Below, piece by piece: positions 54,095 to 63,299 of a stretch of DNA of 64,000 bases. The position numbers and the translations under genes were made by a program. Every line of letters begins with the position of its first letter. Within the stretch, counting starts at the first letter, position 1. Source of the DNA: Occultella gossypii (GTDB lineage Bacteria > Actinomycetota > Actinomycetes > Actinomycetales > Beutenbergiaceae); the NCBI RefSeq assembly GCF_019947135.1, contig NZ_JAGSHT010000005.1, positions 124,001 to 188,000 of the forward strand, read 5' to 3'. The notes beneath the pieces were generated by a model. The model saw only the letters and a program-made list of their open reading frames with translations, searched no databases and had not been told where the DNA came from.

Positions 54095-54100
54095 ATTATG
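54095..54100 (-). promoter_or_regulatory. -10 box of the ctaE-qcrCAB promoter
   Basis: On the minus strand CATAAT is followed by GACATC and then the GTG of ctaE, so the operon mRNA is probably leaderless. Confidence 0.45.
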
Positions 54101-54387
54101 GCCCGAATGGCAACCGCGTGGAGCCTCCGGCACGCCCGGATGGGACTTTGCCGCATGATGATGCCCCAAAGTGACTTCGGAGGGCATGGAAACCTAGGCG
54201 GGTACTGACAAAAGTGCCGGTGGCGTCACGTCCCACCACGGGGTCCCGCAGCGGTTCGTCGTGGGCACCGTCGAGGGCTCGCCCCCGAGCACCGGTGGCG
54301 CCGCCGGAGGTGGGGGACGCACTAGCATGTTCGGCAGGACTTCGGCGGCGGTGTGATCCGCGCCGCTTCTCGATCTGGAGGACCACG

Positions 54388-54822
54388 ATGACCGCTGCGC
54401 AGCACGAGGCCGCGCCCGCCCCGCAGAAGCAGGAGACCGTGTCGGTCCTGTTGTACAGCGACGACTACACGACCCGGGATGCGGTGAAGGTCGGCGTCGG
54501 CCGGCGCGCGTCGATCGACACCCCGAAGATCACCTGGACCGACACGGCCACACCGGCCGCGGTGATCGAGCACGTGGAGAACAACGCCTACGACCTCCTC
54601 ATCCTCGACGGCGAGGCAGCCAAGCACGGCGGCCTGGGTCTGTGCCGGACCCTCAAGTCCGAGATCTACAAGTGCCCGCCGATCATGGTGCTCATCGCCC
54701 GGGCGCAGGATGCCTGGCTCGCGTCCTGGTCCGAGGCAGACGCGGTGGTGTCCTACCCGCTCGATCCCCTGGAGCTGCAGGAGTCGGTCGCGGACGTGCT
54801 CCGGGCGCGACTCGTACGCTGA
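54388..54822 (+). CDS. stand-alone receiver-like protein
   Basis: This 144-residue single-domain protein resembles response-regulator receivers: [13 protein letters not shown] supplies the acidic pair and [14 protein letters not shown] the likely phospho-acceptor Asp. The conserved lysine before the final loop is missing ([12 protein letters not shown] in place of K-P). There is no output domain and no kinase gene beside it. GGAGG 6 nt before ATG 54388 sets the start. It sits between ctaE (divergent) and trpD, whose start lies 4 nt past its stop, so the two are cotranscribed. Its role is unknown. Confidence 0.75.
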   Translation: MTAAQHEAAPAPQKQETVSVLLYSDDYTTRDAVKVGVGRRASIDTPKITWTDTATPAAVIEHVENNAYDLLILDGEAAKHGGLGLCRTLKSEIYKCPPIMVLIARAQDAWLASWSEADAVVSYPLDPLELQESVADVLRARLVR

Positions 54823-54826
54823 GTCG

Positions 54827-55900
54827 ATGACCGTCCCCAGCGCCGACGAGGGCCGCAGTTGGCCGGACCTGATCGTGCGGCTGCTCGGCGGGTCGGACCT
54901 GTCCGCCGCGGAGACGTCCTGGGCGATGGATGAGGTCATGTCCGGGAACACCGCCCCGGCGACGCTCGCCGGGTTCCTCGTGGCCCTCGCCGCGAAGGGC
55001 GAGACGGTGCCCGAGGTCCGCGGGCTCGCGGACTCGATGATCTCCCACGCCGTCCCCATCGACGTGCCGGGGGACGCCGTCGACATCGTCGGCACCGGCG
55101 GGGACCGGCACCGCAGCGTGAACATATCGACCATGGCGGCGATCGTGGTCGCCGGGGCCGGGGTCCGGGTCGTCAAGCACGGCAACCGGGCGTCATCGTC
55201 CGCGAGCGGCTCGGCGGACGTGCTCGAGGCACTCGGGGTCCGGCTCGACCTGGACCCGGCGGCAGCCTCCCGGGTCGTCGCCGAAGCCGGCATCACGTTC
55301 CTGTTCGCGAACCACTACCACCCGGCGATGCGGCACGCGGCGGTCGCGCGGCGGGACCTCGGTGTCCCGACGGCGTTCAACGTGCTCGGTCCGCTGACGA
55401 ACCCGGCTCAGCCGCGCGCCGGTGCGATCGGGGTCGGCAACGCTCGAATGGCGCCGATCATGGCCGGTGTGTTCGCCGAGCGGGGCACCAGCGCCCTCGT
55501 GTTCCGCAGTGAGGACGGCCTCGACGAGCTGGCGACGACGGCGCCCGCCAAGGTCTGGGAGGTCACCGCCACCACTGGGGGCCTCGTGCGCGAGCACGAG
55601 GTCGACCCGGTCCGGGCGTTCGGGATGGCCAGGGCCACGCTCGACGACATCCGCGGTGCGGACGCGACCTTCAACGCGGGCGTGGCCCGTGACCTGCTCG
55701 CCGGCCGCACCGGCGCGGTCCGGGACGCCGTGCTGCTGAACGCGGCCGCCGCTCTCGTCGCGGACGGCCGGAGGCCCGGGACCGCTGACGGTGACCTCCT
55801 CGACCGGCTCAGCGCCGGCCTGGCCCTCGGTGCCGCGTCGATCGACGACGGCGCCGCAGCTGCGGTCCTCGAGCGTTGGATCACCGTCAGCAACGCCTGA
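54827..55900 (+). CDS. trpD: anthranilate phosphoribosyltransferase
   Basis: TrpD joins anthranilate to PRPP in the tryptophan pathway. The 357-residue protein has the glycine-rich PRPP loop [17 protein letters not shown] (the usual GTGGD), KHGNRASSS for anthranilate binding, and [22 protein letters not shown] 54827 lies 4 nt after the preceding stop. No other trp gene is near, and trpD stands alone between ctaE and the exonuclease as in mycobacteria (Rv2192c). Confidence 0.95.
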   Translation: MTVPSADEGRSWPDLIVRLLGGSDLSAAETSWAMDEVMSGNTAPATLAGFLVALAAKGETVPEVRGLADSMISHAVPIDVPGDAVDIVGTGGDRHRSVNISTMAAIVVAGAGVRVVKHGNRASSSASGSADVLEALGVRLDLDPAAASRVVAEAGITFLFANHYHPAMRHAAVARRDLGVPTAFNVLGPLTNPAQPRAGAIGVGNARMAPIMAGVFAERGTSALVFRSEDGLDELATTAPAKVWEVTATTGGLVREHEVDPVRAFGMARATLDDIRGADATFNAGVARDLLAGRTGAVRDAVLLNAAAALVADGRRPGTADGDLLDRLSAGLALGAASIDDGAAAAVLERWITVSNA

Positions 55901-55918
55901 GGCGGTTGGTCGTAGGGG

Positions 55919-56200
55919 TCAGTCCGCGAGGCCGAGGTCGAAGGCGGCCTCGAGGTCGTGGCCGGAGTAGGTCTGGAACGCGATGTAGGTCTGGGTGCGG
56001 ATCACGCCGTCGACCTTGCTGATCTTGTCCGCGATGACTCCGGCGAGCTCCTCGTGTCGGCGGACGCGGACCATGGCCACGAGGTCGATGTCCCCGGTGA
56101 CGGAGTAGGCCTCGCTGACGCCGTCGATGTCCGCGACCTCCTTGGCGACCTCGGGGATGCGGGCGGCGTCGGCGTCGATCAGGACGATCGCGGTGATCAT
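55919..56200 (-). CDS. Lrp/AsnC ligand-binding domain protein
   Basis: This 93-residue protein contains only the RAM (ACT-like) domain of Lrp/AsnC regulators: TAIVLIDADAARIPEVAKEV and GVIRTQTYIAFQTYSGHDL. It has no helix-turn-helix. Such stand-alone proteins bind amino acids and may form mixed oligomers with full regulators. GGAGG lies 4-5 nt before ATG 56200. It is convergent with trpD, 18 bp away. Confidence 0.9.
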   Translation of the reverse strand: MITAIVLIDADAARIPEVAKEVADIDGVSEAYSVTGDIDLVAMVRVRRHEELAGVIADKISKVDGVIRTQTYIAFQTYSGHDLEAAFDLGLAD

Positions 56201-56295
56201 GGGTCCTCCGTGGGTGGGGCAGCTGCGGGGTACGGATCCATCATGCCGCGCCGGCACCGCCCGGCGCGCCGGCAGACGCCGCCGGGTAGCACTCC

Positions 56296-56385
56296 GTGAG
56301 GCAGTACCTCGCGCCGTGACCAAGACACTGGTGCCTGACGCAGGACGTTCTTCCGTACTTGTTCGGGAGGGAGGTACTGCGTCAC
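56296..56385. repeat. long-range inverted repeat in an intergenic region
   Basis: GTGAGGCAGTACCTC (56296-56310) and GAGGTACTGCGTCAC (56371-56385) are complementary at 14 of 15 positions, with 60 bp between them, in the gap between the Lrp-type gene and the exonuclease gene. It could be paired operator sites, an RNA stem or a small element. Confidence 0.45.
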
Positions 56386-56468
56386 CGGCAGATCAGGGCG
56401 CGCGGCGAGGGGCCACGCCGCTGACGCGCGACGGGTCGCCCGGCACCGAGGGAGCACGGCCGAGGAGA

Positions 56469-58436
56469 CTAGCCGGCGTCGGTTCGACGCGCGGTGGGTC
56501 GTCCGGCTCCGCCCGGGCGGTCGGCCACCGGGACCACGGGGACCTCGCCGGCGCGGCGGCCGAGCGCCGCCCGCTCGGTGTCCCGGGCCTGGGCCGCCTC
56601 GAGCTCACGCAGGTGCGCGGTCGCACCGCCGACCGGCATGGCCCACCCCTGCGCGTCGGCCGCGTCGAACTCGATGAGCCGGGTGCCGGCCCGCTCCAGC
56701 CAGCCCGTGACCAGCTCGGTCTCCTCGGCCGTGGCCGCACCACCGGCGACGTCCGGCTCGGCCACCTGCTCGCCGCCGGCGACGAGGGCGGCGATGGTCA
56801 GGTAGGGGCTCGTGTCCCGCGGGCTGATCGCGGTGGCCGCGAGCCGCCCGTGACGCACCACGACGATCTCCCAGCCGCCTTCGGCGTGCGCGCGGGCCGC
56901 CACGATCTGCCGGGCCCGCTGGATCGGGGCCAGGCGCTGGGTGCGCGCCGCCCCGCGCAGGAACGCCAGCAGCCGGTCCCGGTGCACAGCCGCCTCCTCG
57001 TACCGCTGCTGCAGACTCAGGTGACTGATCGAGCGCCGCAGCGCTGCCATCACCGGGCCCGCGTCGCCGCGCATGATCTCCACTGCCGCCGCCACTGTGC
57101 TCTCGTACGGCGGCAGCCCACCACGGATCTCCGGTCCGCCGACTCCCGGCAGCCCGAGCGTTGCCACCCCGTCCGTGGGCGCCACGCACGGTGCGCTGCA
57201 CCGGCCGAGCTCGGCCAGCACGCAGGCCGAGGCGGCGGCCGCCGGGATCCGGGGCAGGCGTGCGGTGCACTGCCGCAGTGGCACGGTCGCCAGGATCGCC
57301 TCCATCGCCTGTTCGGCGCCGCGCCGGGACGAGAACGGGCCGATCGCCGTGTCCCGGGCGGTGACGGGAACCGACCGCACGATGGACAGCCGGGGGTGCG
57401 CCTCGTCGGTGAGCCGGATCCAGGGGCGCCGCTCGGGGGCACGGGAGCGCCGGTTGTAGGGCGGCTTGTGCTCGGCGATCAGGCGGAGCTCGCGCACGCT
57501 CGCCTCGAGCGGGGTGGCGCACGGGATCGGGCGGACCCCGGTGGCCAGGTCCACCATCTCGCCGATCCGAGCCCGCTTCTCGGCGGCGGTGAAGTAGCTG
57601 CGCACCCGCCGCTTGATGTTGACGGCGGTCCCGACGTAGAGCACCTCGTTCTTGGGGCCGAGGAACTGGTAGACGCCGGCCCCGGTGGGTAGGCCGTCCG
57701 CGAGGGTGGACTTGCGGCGCCGGGCGTGCGGGACCGGGTCGGCCGCCGTGGTCAGGTCCTCCAGGTGGGTGACGCCGAGCCCACTCATCCGGCCGAGCAG
57801 GGCGTGCAGCACGTCGACGGTGGCACGGGCGTCGGACAGCGCCCGGTGGTCCGGGGTGGTCCCGGCGTGGAACAGCGCCGCGAGCGTGCCGAGCTTGTGG
57901 TTGGGCGCCTCGTCCCGGGTGACCACCCGGCGGGCGAGCGCCACCGTGTCAACCACCTGCGGGCGCGGCCAGGCGAGGTCCATCCGGGCCGCGGCCGCCT
58001 TGAGGAACCCCACATCGAACCGGGCGTTGTGCGCCACCAGCACCGCGCCGCGGGCGAACTCCAGGAACGCGGGCAGCACCTCGGTGATCGGCGGCGCCTC
58101 GATCACCATGGCGTTCGTGATCCCGGTGAGCACGGTGATCATCGGGGGGATCCCGCTGCCGGGGTTCACGAGCGTCTGGAACTCGCCGAGCACCTCGCCG
58201 CCGCGCACCTTCACGGCGCCGATCTCGGTGATCTCGCTCCCGGTGGGGGAGCCGCCGGTGGTCTCCAGGTCCACCACCACGAACGTCGCCTCGTAGAGCG
58301 GGGTGCCGACCTCGTCGAGGGCGAGCTGCACCGGTGACTGCCCAGACTGCCCGGACGCCTGGAACGGGGACCGCCCGGCGTCGATGAGGTCGAGACGCCG
58401 GCCGGGGCGGGGCGGGTGCAGGAGGTTCTCGGCCAT
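56469..58436 (-). CDS. DEDD exonuclease / UvrC-like GIY-YIG nuclease fusion
   Basis: This 655-residue protein joins an N-terminal DnaQ-type 3'-5' exonuclease (about 45-215) to a GIY-YIG/UvrC-like region. The exonuclease shows ExoI FVVVDLETTGG, ExoII HNARFDVGFL and ExoIII DHRALSDARATVD with the DEDDh histidine. The GIY-YIG part starts near residue 250 with GAGVYQF and YVGTAVNIKRRVRSYF, followed by UvrC-like segments. It should act in DNA repair or proofreading. The frame is open far upstream, but ATG 58436 gives the family-typical start; the extension is the shadow of fadD. Rv2191 holds the same place in mycobacteria. Confidence 0.88.
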   Translation of the reverse strand: MAENLLHPPRPGRRLDLIDAGRSPFQASGQSGQSPVQLALDEVGTPLYEATFVVVDLETTGGSPTGSEITEIGAVKVRGGEVLGEFQTLVNPGSGIPPMITVLTGITNAMVIEAPPITEVLPAFLEFARGAVLVAHNARFDVGFLKAAAARMDLAWPRPQVVDTVALARRVVTRDEAPNHKLGTLAALFHAGTTPDHRALSDARATVDVLHALLGRMSGLGVTHLEDLTTAADPVPHARRRKSTLADGLPTGAGVYQFLGPKNEVLYVGTAVNIKRRVRSYFTAAEKRARIGEMVDLATGVRPIPCATPLEASVRELRLIAEHKPPYNRRSRAPERRPWIRLTDEAHPRLSIVRSVPVTARDTAIGPFSSRRGAEQAMEAILATVPLRQCTARLPRIPAAAASACVLAELGRCSAPCVAPTDGVATLGLPGVGGPEIRGGLPPYESTVAAAVEIMRGDAGPVMAALRRSISHLSLQQRYEEAAVHRDRLLAFLRGAARTQRLAPIQRARQIVAARAHAEGGWEIVVVRHGRLAATAISPRDTSPYLTIAALVAGGEQVAEPDVAGGAATAEETELVTGWLERAGTRLIEFDAADAQGWAMPVGGATAHLRELEAAQARDTERAALGRRAGEVPVVPVADRPGGAGRPTARRTDAG

Positions 58437-58458
58437 CCGTTCGAACGTTACGGCCCGG

Positions 58459-58520
58459 CACCGACAACGCCGGTGCGGCCACGCCGGGAAGTCCCGGGCG
58501 CGGCCACACCGGCGTCGGTG
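58459..58520 (-). terminator. terminator after the acyl-CoA ligase gene
   Basis: CACCGAC-AA-CGCCGGTGCGGCC (58459-58480) pairs with GGCCACACCGGCGTCGGTG (58502-58520) with a 2-nt bulge and one mismatch, starting 15 nt past the stop. Confidence 0.6.
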
Positions 58521-58534
58521 GCGGGGTGCGGGCG

Positions 58535-60370
58535 TCAGTCGGCGCTGGCGCCGGCCCCGTTCGCCGCACGGGTCTTGGCGGCGTTGTCGTACATCGCCTC
58601 GATCCGGTCCGCGAAGTCGCGCAGCACGAGGTTGCGCTTCACCTTCAGCGACGGCGTCAGGTAGTCGTTGGCGATCGTGAAGTCGTCGAGGAGGATCTCG
58701 AACGTCCGGATCGACTCCGCCCGGGAGACCTTCGAGTTGGCCCGGTCCACCGCGCTCTGGATCGCGGCCACGACCGTCGGGTCCTTGGCCGCCTCCGCCA
58801 CGGACAGTTCGCCGACCTCGTGGTTGGCGAGCCACGTCGGCAGCATCTCGGTGTCCAGGGTGACCAGAGCCGCGATGAACGGCTTCTGGTCCCCGACCAC
58901 CACGCACTGGCTGACCAGCGGGTGGGACCGGATCCGGTCCTCGAGCTGGGACGGCACCACGTTCTTGCCGCCGGCGGTGACGATGATCTCCTTCTTGCGG
59001 CCGGTGATCTTCAGGTAGCCGTCGCCGGTGAGCTCGCCGAGGTCGCCCGTGTGGAACCAGTCGCCGGTGAACGACTCGGCGGTGGCCTCGGCGTTGTCGT
59101 GGTAGCCGCGGAAGACCGCGATCCCGCGGGCGAGGATCTCGCCGTCGGTGTCGATCTTCAGGCCCACGCCCGGCAGCGGCGGCCCGACGGTACCGATGAC
59201 CGACTTGGACGGCACGTTCACGCTCACCGGCGCCGTCGTCTCGGTCAGCCCGTATCCCTCGAGAACGGTCAGGCCGACGCCCCGGAAGAAGTGACCGAGC
59301 CGCTCGCCGAGCGGCGCGCCGCCGGAGATCGCGAACTCGGCCTGGCCGCCGAGGGCGTTGCGGATCTTGTGCAGCACGAGCTTGTCCGCGAGCTTGTGCT
59401 GCAGCCTCAGGCCGAGCCCGGGGCCACCGGTGTCGAGCGAGCGCGAGTAGTCGCCGGAGACCTTCGCCGCCCAGCGGAAGATCTTCACCTTGCCCCCCGC
59501 GGCCGCCTTCTGCTCGGAACTGTTGTAGACCTTCTCGAACACGCGCGGCACGGACAGGATGAACGTCGGCCGGAACGTGGCGATGTCCGCCATCAGCGTC
59601 TTCGTGTCCGGGGTGTGCCCCTGCGGCACGCCGGCGGTCACGCAGAGCACCTCGACGAACCGGGCGAACACGTGCGCCAGCGGCATGAACAGCAGGGTCC
59701 GCGAGGCCTCGTGCAGGATCGACGGCCCGAGCGCACCGACGGCGTTGCGGGTCAGCTCCACGAAGTTGGAGTGGGTGAGTTCGGCGCCCTTGGGTCGGCC
59801 GGTGGTGCCCGAGGTGTAGATGATCGTGGCCAGGTCGTCCAGGCGGAGCGCGTCGTAGCGAGCCCGCACCTCGTCGTCCGAGACGCCGGCGCCCTCCGAT
59901 GCGAGCTTGTCGAGCGCGCCGTCGTCGATGACCCAGGCCGGCCCGAGGTTCGGGGCCTCGGCGCGGGCCTCGTCGACCACAGCCAGGTGGCCGGCGTTCT
60001 CGACGACGATCGCCTTCACATCCGAGTTGGACAGGATCCACGCGGTCTGGTCGGCCGAGGAGGTCTCGTAGACCGGCACGGTGACGGCGCCGGCGTACCA
60101 GATCCCGAAGTCGAGGAGCACCCACTCGGCGCGGGTGCGGCTCATCACCGCGACCCGGTCCCCGGGGCCGATGCCCGCGGCGATCAGACCCTTCGCGATC
60201 GAGGACGCCTTCTCGTGCATCTGCTGCGCCGTGATCGGGTGCCACGTCGAGCCGCGCAGCTCCTCGATGAGCACGCGCCCGGGCTCCTTCGCGGCCCAGT
60301 CGGCGAGGATGTCCGGCGTGCTCATCTCCGGAGGGGTCTGGACGAGGAGGGGGGCCTCGTTCTGGTCCAT
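58535..60370 (-). CDS. long-chain fatty-acid--CoA ligase (FadD15-like)
   Basis: This 611-residue AMP-forming ligase activates fatty acids with ATP and CoA. The AMP-binding motif is IIYTSGTTGRPKGAELTHSN. Further motifs are LEGYGLTETTAPVSVN, WFHTGDLGEL and LKITGRKKEIIVTAGGKNV (hinge and A10-side lysine region). The length and a C-terminal RNLVLRDFADRIE match the FadD15/long-chain group. GAAGGAG precedes the ATG by 9 nt. By position it corresponds to fadD15 (Rv2187). It lies upstream of the exonuclease on the same strand, separated by a terminator. Confidence 0.93.
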   Translation of the reverse strand: MDQNEAPLLVQTPPEMSTPDILADWAAKEPGRVLIEELRGSTWHPITAQQMHEKASSIAKGLIAAGIGPGDRVAVMSRTRAEWVLLDFGIWYAGAVTVPVYETSSADQTAWILSNSDVKAIVVENAGHLAVVDEARAEAPNLGPAWVIDDGALDKLASEGAGVSDDEVRARYDALRLDDLATIIYTSGTTGRPKGAELTHSNFVELTRNAVGALGPSILHEASRTLLFMPLAHVFARFVEVLCVTAGVPQGHTPDTKTLMADIATFRPTFILSVPRVFEKVYNSSEQKAAAGGKVKIFRWAAKVSGDYSRSLDTGGPGLGLRLQHKLADKLVLHKIRNALGGQAEFAISGGAPLGERLGHFFRGVGLTVLEGYGLTETTAPVSVNVPSKSVIGTVGPPLPGVGLKIDTDGEILARGIAVFRGYHDNAEATAESFTGDWFHTGDLGELTGDGYLKITGRKKEIIVTAGGKNVVPSQLEDRIRSHPLVSQCVVVGDQKPFIAALVTLDTEMLPTWLANHEVGELSVAEAAKDPTVVAAIQSAVDRANSKVSRAESIRTFEILLDDFTIANDYLTPSLKVKRNLVLRDFADRIEAMYDNAAKTRAANGAGASAD

Positions 60371-60484
60371 ATGTCTGGCTCCTTCGTCAGTGGTCGAAAC
60401 TTGCTCAAGAATACGTGCGCCCGACGGCTGCGGGGGGAGCGGCGCGGCGATCGGCGGTGATCGTACGCTGATCCACTCAGGGTC

Positions 60485-61036
60485 TCAGACTACGGCGCCG
60501 TCGTCGTCCGAGGGGTCTTTCGGCATCCGCCACAGCAGGATGCCCCAGCCGAGGAGCGAGCAGACGAGCGCGCCGATGTAGAACAGCTGCGGCGCCCCGG
60601 CCCACAGGATCAGGGCGAGTACGGTCGCGACCGGGCCTCCGATGGCGCCGATCCACGCCATGGTGACGAGCGGGTCGGAGGTGTCCAGCGGTTCCGGCTC
60701 GGGCGGGACGTAGCCGTCGTCCTCCTCGGTCTCGTCCACGCCGTAGTCGCGGGGGCCGGGCCCGACGGCGGGGGTCGCCCTGGTCCCCTCCGGATCGTTG
60801 TCGAGGGGGTCGCCCGGGTCGACGTCGCCGTCGTGGACGTCGTCGGCCGCTCCCGCGGGGCGTGGCTCGGCCGAGCGGTTCAACCGCTCCAGGTCCGCGG
60901 CCTCCTCGGTGAGTCCCTCGCCGAGCGGTCCCAGGCGTGCGGTGATCTCGGCCCAGCTCGCCTCGACGTCGGCGTCGCTGGGCTCGTGGGCGCCGTCGCC
61001 GGGTCGCGGCTCTCCGCCCGAGGTGGGACCGTTCAT
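60485..61036 (-). CDS. acidic membrane protein of unknown function
   Basis: This 183-residue protein has a long acidic, Pro/Gly-rich N-terminal region with no fold visible (1-125) and two C-terminal membrane helices (about 130-148 and 152-170). ADLERLNRSAEPRPAG hints at a short amphipathic helix. TAGAGT lies 6 nt before the ATG on the minus strand, so the start is plausible and leaderless. It is divergent from the acyltransferase gene. It matches no family I can name. Confidence 0.7.
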   Translation of the reverse strand: MNGPTSGGEPRPGDGAHEPSDADVEASWAEITARLGPLGEGLTEEAADLERLNRSAEPRPAGAADDVHDGDVDPGDPLDNDPEGTRATPAVGPGPRDYGVDETEEDDGYVPPEPEPLDTSDPLVTMAWIGAIGGPVATVLALILWAGAPQLFYIGALVCSLLGWGILLWRMPKDPSDDDGAVV

Positions 61037-61107
61037 CCCTTCACTCTAGGGTGAGTTCGGCCCGTTCGTGTCGGCGGCGGGCGCCGAGTGGAAGGAAGGA
61101 CCGGCGC

Positions 61108-61875
61108 GTGTTCTATCGGTTCATGAAGGCGACCCTCGGCCGGTTCCTGCGGTGGTACTACCGGCCGTGGATCCGCGGGGCCGAGCACGTGCCGCCGTCC
61201 GGGGCGGCGATCCTGGCCAGCAACCACCTCGCCGTCATCGACTCCTTCTTCCTGCCCGCGCTGCTCAAGCGTCCGGTGGTCTTCCTGGGCAAGGACGCGT
61301 ACTTCACCGGGCGGGGGATCCGGGGCCGGGTCGTGGCCACCTTCATGCGCGGCGTCGGCACCATCCCGGTCGACCGCAGCGGTGGCCCGGGAGTGGAGGC
61401 GGCGTTGCGGACCGGACTCGCCAGGCTCGAGGCGGGAGAACTGTTCGGCATCTACCCCGAGGGCACCCGCAGCCCCGACGGGCGCCTGTACCGGGGCAAG
61501 ACCGGGATCGCGCGGCTCGCGCTCGAGTCCGGGGCGCCGGTCATCCCGGTGGCGATGGTGGGCTCCCACATCGCCCAGCCGATCGGCAAGCGGATCCCGT
61601 CCCGGCACCGGGTCGGCGTGGTCATCGGGGCGCCCCTCGATTTCAGCCGCTACCGGGCGATGGCCTCGGACCGGTTCGTGCTGCGCGCGGTCACCGACGA
61701 GATCATGTACGCGATCATGGGACTGTCCGGCCAGGATTACGTGGACGCGTACGCTGCCTCGGAGAAGGCGCGGATGGCCTCCCGCGGCGGCGAGCCGACG
61801 CCCACGGCCCCGGGCGGGCCAGGGGGTCGCCCGGCGCCCGACGGGCCCGGCGGTGGCGCCGCAGCGGGGCGGTAG
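61108..61875 (+). CDS. 1-acyl-sn-glycerol-3-phosphate acyltransferase (PlsC-like)
   Basis: This 255-residue PlsC-family acyltransferase acts at the inner membrane face, adding an acyl chain to lysophosphatidate or a related acceptor. Motif I is NHLAVID (HxxxxD), motif III is FGIYPEGTRSPDG, and VIPVAMVG is motif IV. GTG 61108 has GGAAGGA about 9 nt upstream. The C-terminus is a disordered Pro/Gly tail. In mycobacteria Rv2182c is the neighbour; fadD15 nearby may supply its acyl-CoA. Confidence 0.92.
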   Translation: MFYRFMKATLGRFLRWYYRPWIRGAEHVPPSGAAILASNHLAVIDSFFLPALLKRPVVFLGKDAYFTGRGIRGRVVATFMRGVGTIPVDRSGGPGVEAALRTGLARLEAGELFGIYPEGTRSPDGRLYRGKTGIARLALESGAPVIPVAMVGSHIAQPIGKRIPSRHRVGVVIGAPLDFSRYRAMASDRFVLRAVTDEIMYAIMGLSGQDYVDAYAASEKARMASRGGEPTPTAPGGPGGRPAPDGPGGGAAAGR

Positions 61876-61976
61876 CGAGGCCGCGGACGGCCCGTGTGGC
61901 GACGTCCCTGGACGGCCGCCTCCGTCAGTAGCATGGACGCCGCAGGTCCCGCACCGCCCGAGTGAAAGGCACACCC

Positions 61977-63215
61977 ATGTCCGAGTCCCAGCCGATCCGC
62001 CGGATCGCACTGCTCACCGCGGGCGGTTTCGCCCCCTGCCTATCGGCCTCCGTCGCCGGGCTCGTGCGCCGCTACACCGAGGTCCTCCCGGATGCCGAGA
62101 TCATCGCCTACCAGTACGGCTACCACGGCCTGCTCACCGGCACCTGGGTGGTTGTCGACGAACAGGCGCGCGCCGACATCGACGTCCTGGACAACTTCGG
62201 CGGCTCCCCGATCGGGAACAGCCGGGTGAAGCTCACGAACGCGAAGAACCTCGTCGAGCGCGGCCTGGTCACCGAGGGCCAGGACCCGCTGCAGGTGGCG
62301 GCCGAGCAGCTCCGCAAGGACGGTGTGGACGTCCTGCACACCATCGGCGGCGACGACACGAACACCACCGCGGCGGACCTCGCGGCCTACCTCGAGGACA
62401 ACGGCTACCACCTGACCGTGGTCGGCCTGCCGAAGACGATCGACAACGACATCATCCCGATCCGGCAGTCCCTCGGCGCGAACACCGCCGCCGAGCAGGC
62501 CTCGGTCTTCGCGCAGAACATCATCGGCGAGCACCGGTCCAACCCGCGGATGCTGATCGTGCACGAGGTCATGGGGCGGCACTGCGGCTGGCTGACCGCG
62601 GCCGCGGCGCAGCGTTACCGGTCCTGGTGGTCGGAGCAGCAGTGGAACCCGGCCCTTGGCCTGGCCAAGGAGCGTTGGGACATCCACGCCGTGTTCCTGC
62701 CCGAGCTGAAGCTCGACATGGCCGGCGAGGCGCAGCGCCTGCGGGGCATCATGGACGAGATCGGCAACGTGAACATCTTCCTGTCCGAGGGCGCCGGGGT
62801 CCCGGAGATCATCGCCGAGATGGAGGCCGCCGGCGAGGAGGTCCAGCGCGACCCGTTCGGGCACGTCAAGCTCGACACCATCAACCCGGGGGCCTGGTTC
62901 GCGAAGCAGTTCGCCGCCCTCATCGGTGCCGAGAAGACGATGGTTCAGAAGAGCGGCTACTTCTCCCGCTCGGCCCGCGCGAACGATGAGGACCTCGCGC
63001 TGATCCGACGCATGACGGACCTGGCCGTCGTCAAGGCCATCGCCGGTGAGTCCGGCGTGATCGGCCACGACGAGGAGAACGACGACGAGCTCACCGCCAT
63101 CGCGTTCCCGCGGATCGCCGGCGGCAAGGCGTTCGACATCGCCACGCCGTGGTTCGGCGACCTGCTCGGCGAGATCGGCCAGAACGCCGTGGCGGCGGAG
63201 CCCGCCGCGCACTGA
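61977..63215 (+). CDS. pfp: PPi-dependent 6-phosphofructokinase
   Basis: This 412-residue phosphofructokinase has HTIGGDDTNTTAADL. The Gly-Gly-Asp-Asp at the catalytic loop is the marker of pyrophosphate-dependent enzymes (ATP types have GGDGT). VGLPKTIDNDI is the substrate motif, and VHEVMGRHCGWLTAA is the fructose-6-phosphate region. It interconverts fructose 6-phosphate and fructose 1,6-bisphosphate. AAAGG lies 8 nt before ATG 61977. A terminator hairpin follows. Confidence 0.93.
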   Translation: MSESQPIRRIALLTAGGFAPCLSASVAGLVRRYTEVLPDAEIIAYQYGYHGLLTGTWVVVDEQARADIDVLDNFGGSPIGNSRVKLTNAKNLVERGLVTEGQDPLQVAAEQLRKDGVDVLHTIGGDDTNTTAADLAAYLEDNGYHLTVVGLPKTIDNDIIPIRQSLGANTAAEQASVFAQNIIGEHRSNPRMLIVHEVMGRHCGWLTAAAAQRYRSWWSEQQWNPALGLAKERWDIHAVFLPELKLDMAGEAQRLRGIMDEIGNVNIFLSEGAGVPEIIAEMEAAGEEVQRDPFGHVKLDTINPGAWFAKQFAALIGAEKTMVQKSGYFSRSARANDEDLALIRRMTDLAVVKAIAGESGVIGHDEENDDELTAIAFPRIAGGKAFDIATPWFGDLLGEIGQNAVAAEPAAH

Positions 63216-63235
63216 CTCCTGGTGGCTCGACCTCC

Positions 63236-63286
63236 GGGCCCGCGCCGGCGGCTGGACCACGGTCCGGTCCGCCCCGGCGCGGGCCC
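63236..63286 (+). terminator. terminator after pfp
   Basis: Perfect 13-bp arms GGGCCCGCGCCGG (63236-63248) and CCGGCGCGGGCCC (63274-63286) with a 25-nt loop begin 20 nt past the stop and end where the next -10 box begins. Confidence 0.6.
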
Positions 63287-63292
63287 TATCCT
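63287..63292 (+). promoter_or_regulatory. -10 box of a leaderless promoter (DAHP synthase)
   Basis: TATCCT lies 7 nt before GTG 63300 and abuts the right arm of the preceding terminator. Confidence 0.45.
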
Positions 63293-63299
63293 TGGTGCC

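Noticed and set aside
58437-60245. 600-codon upstream extension of the exonuclease frame
   Set aside because: It is antisense-frame shadow within the acyl-CoA ligase gene (same strand, different frame), with arginine-rich translation. The family start is at 58436.
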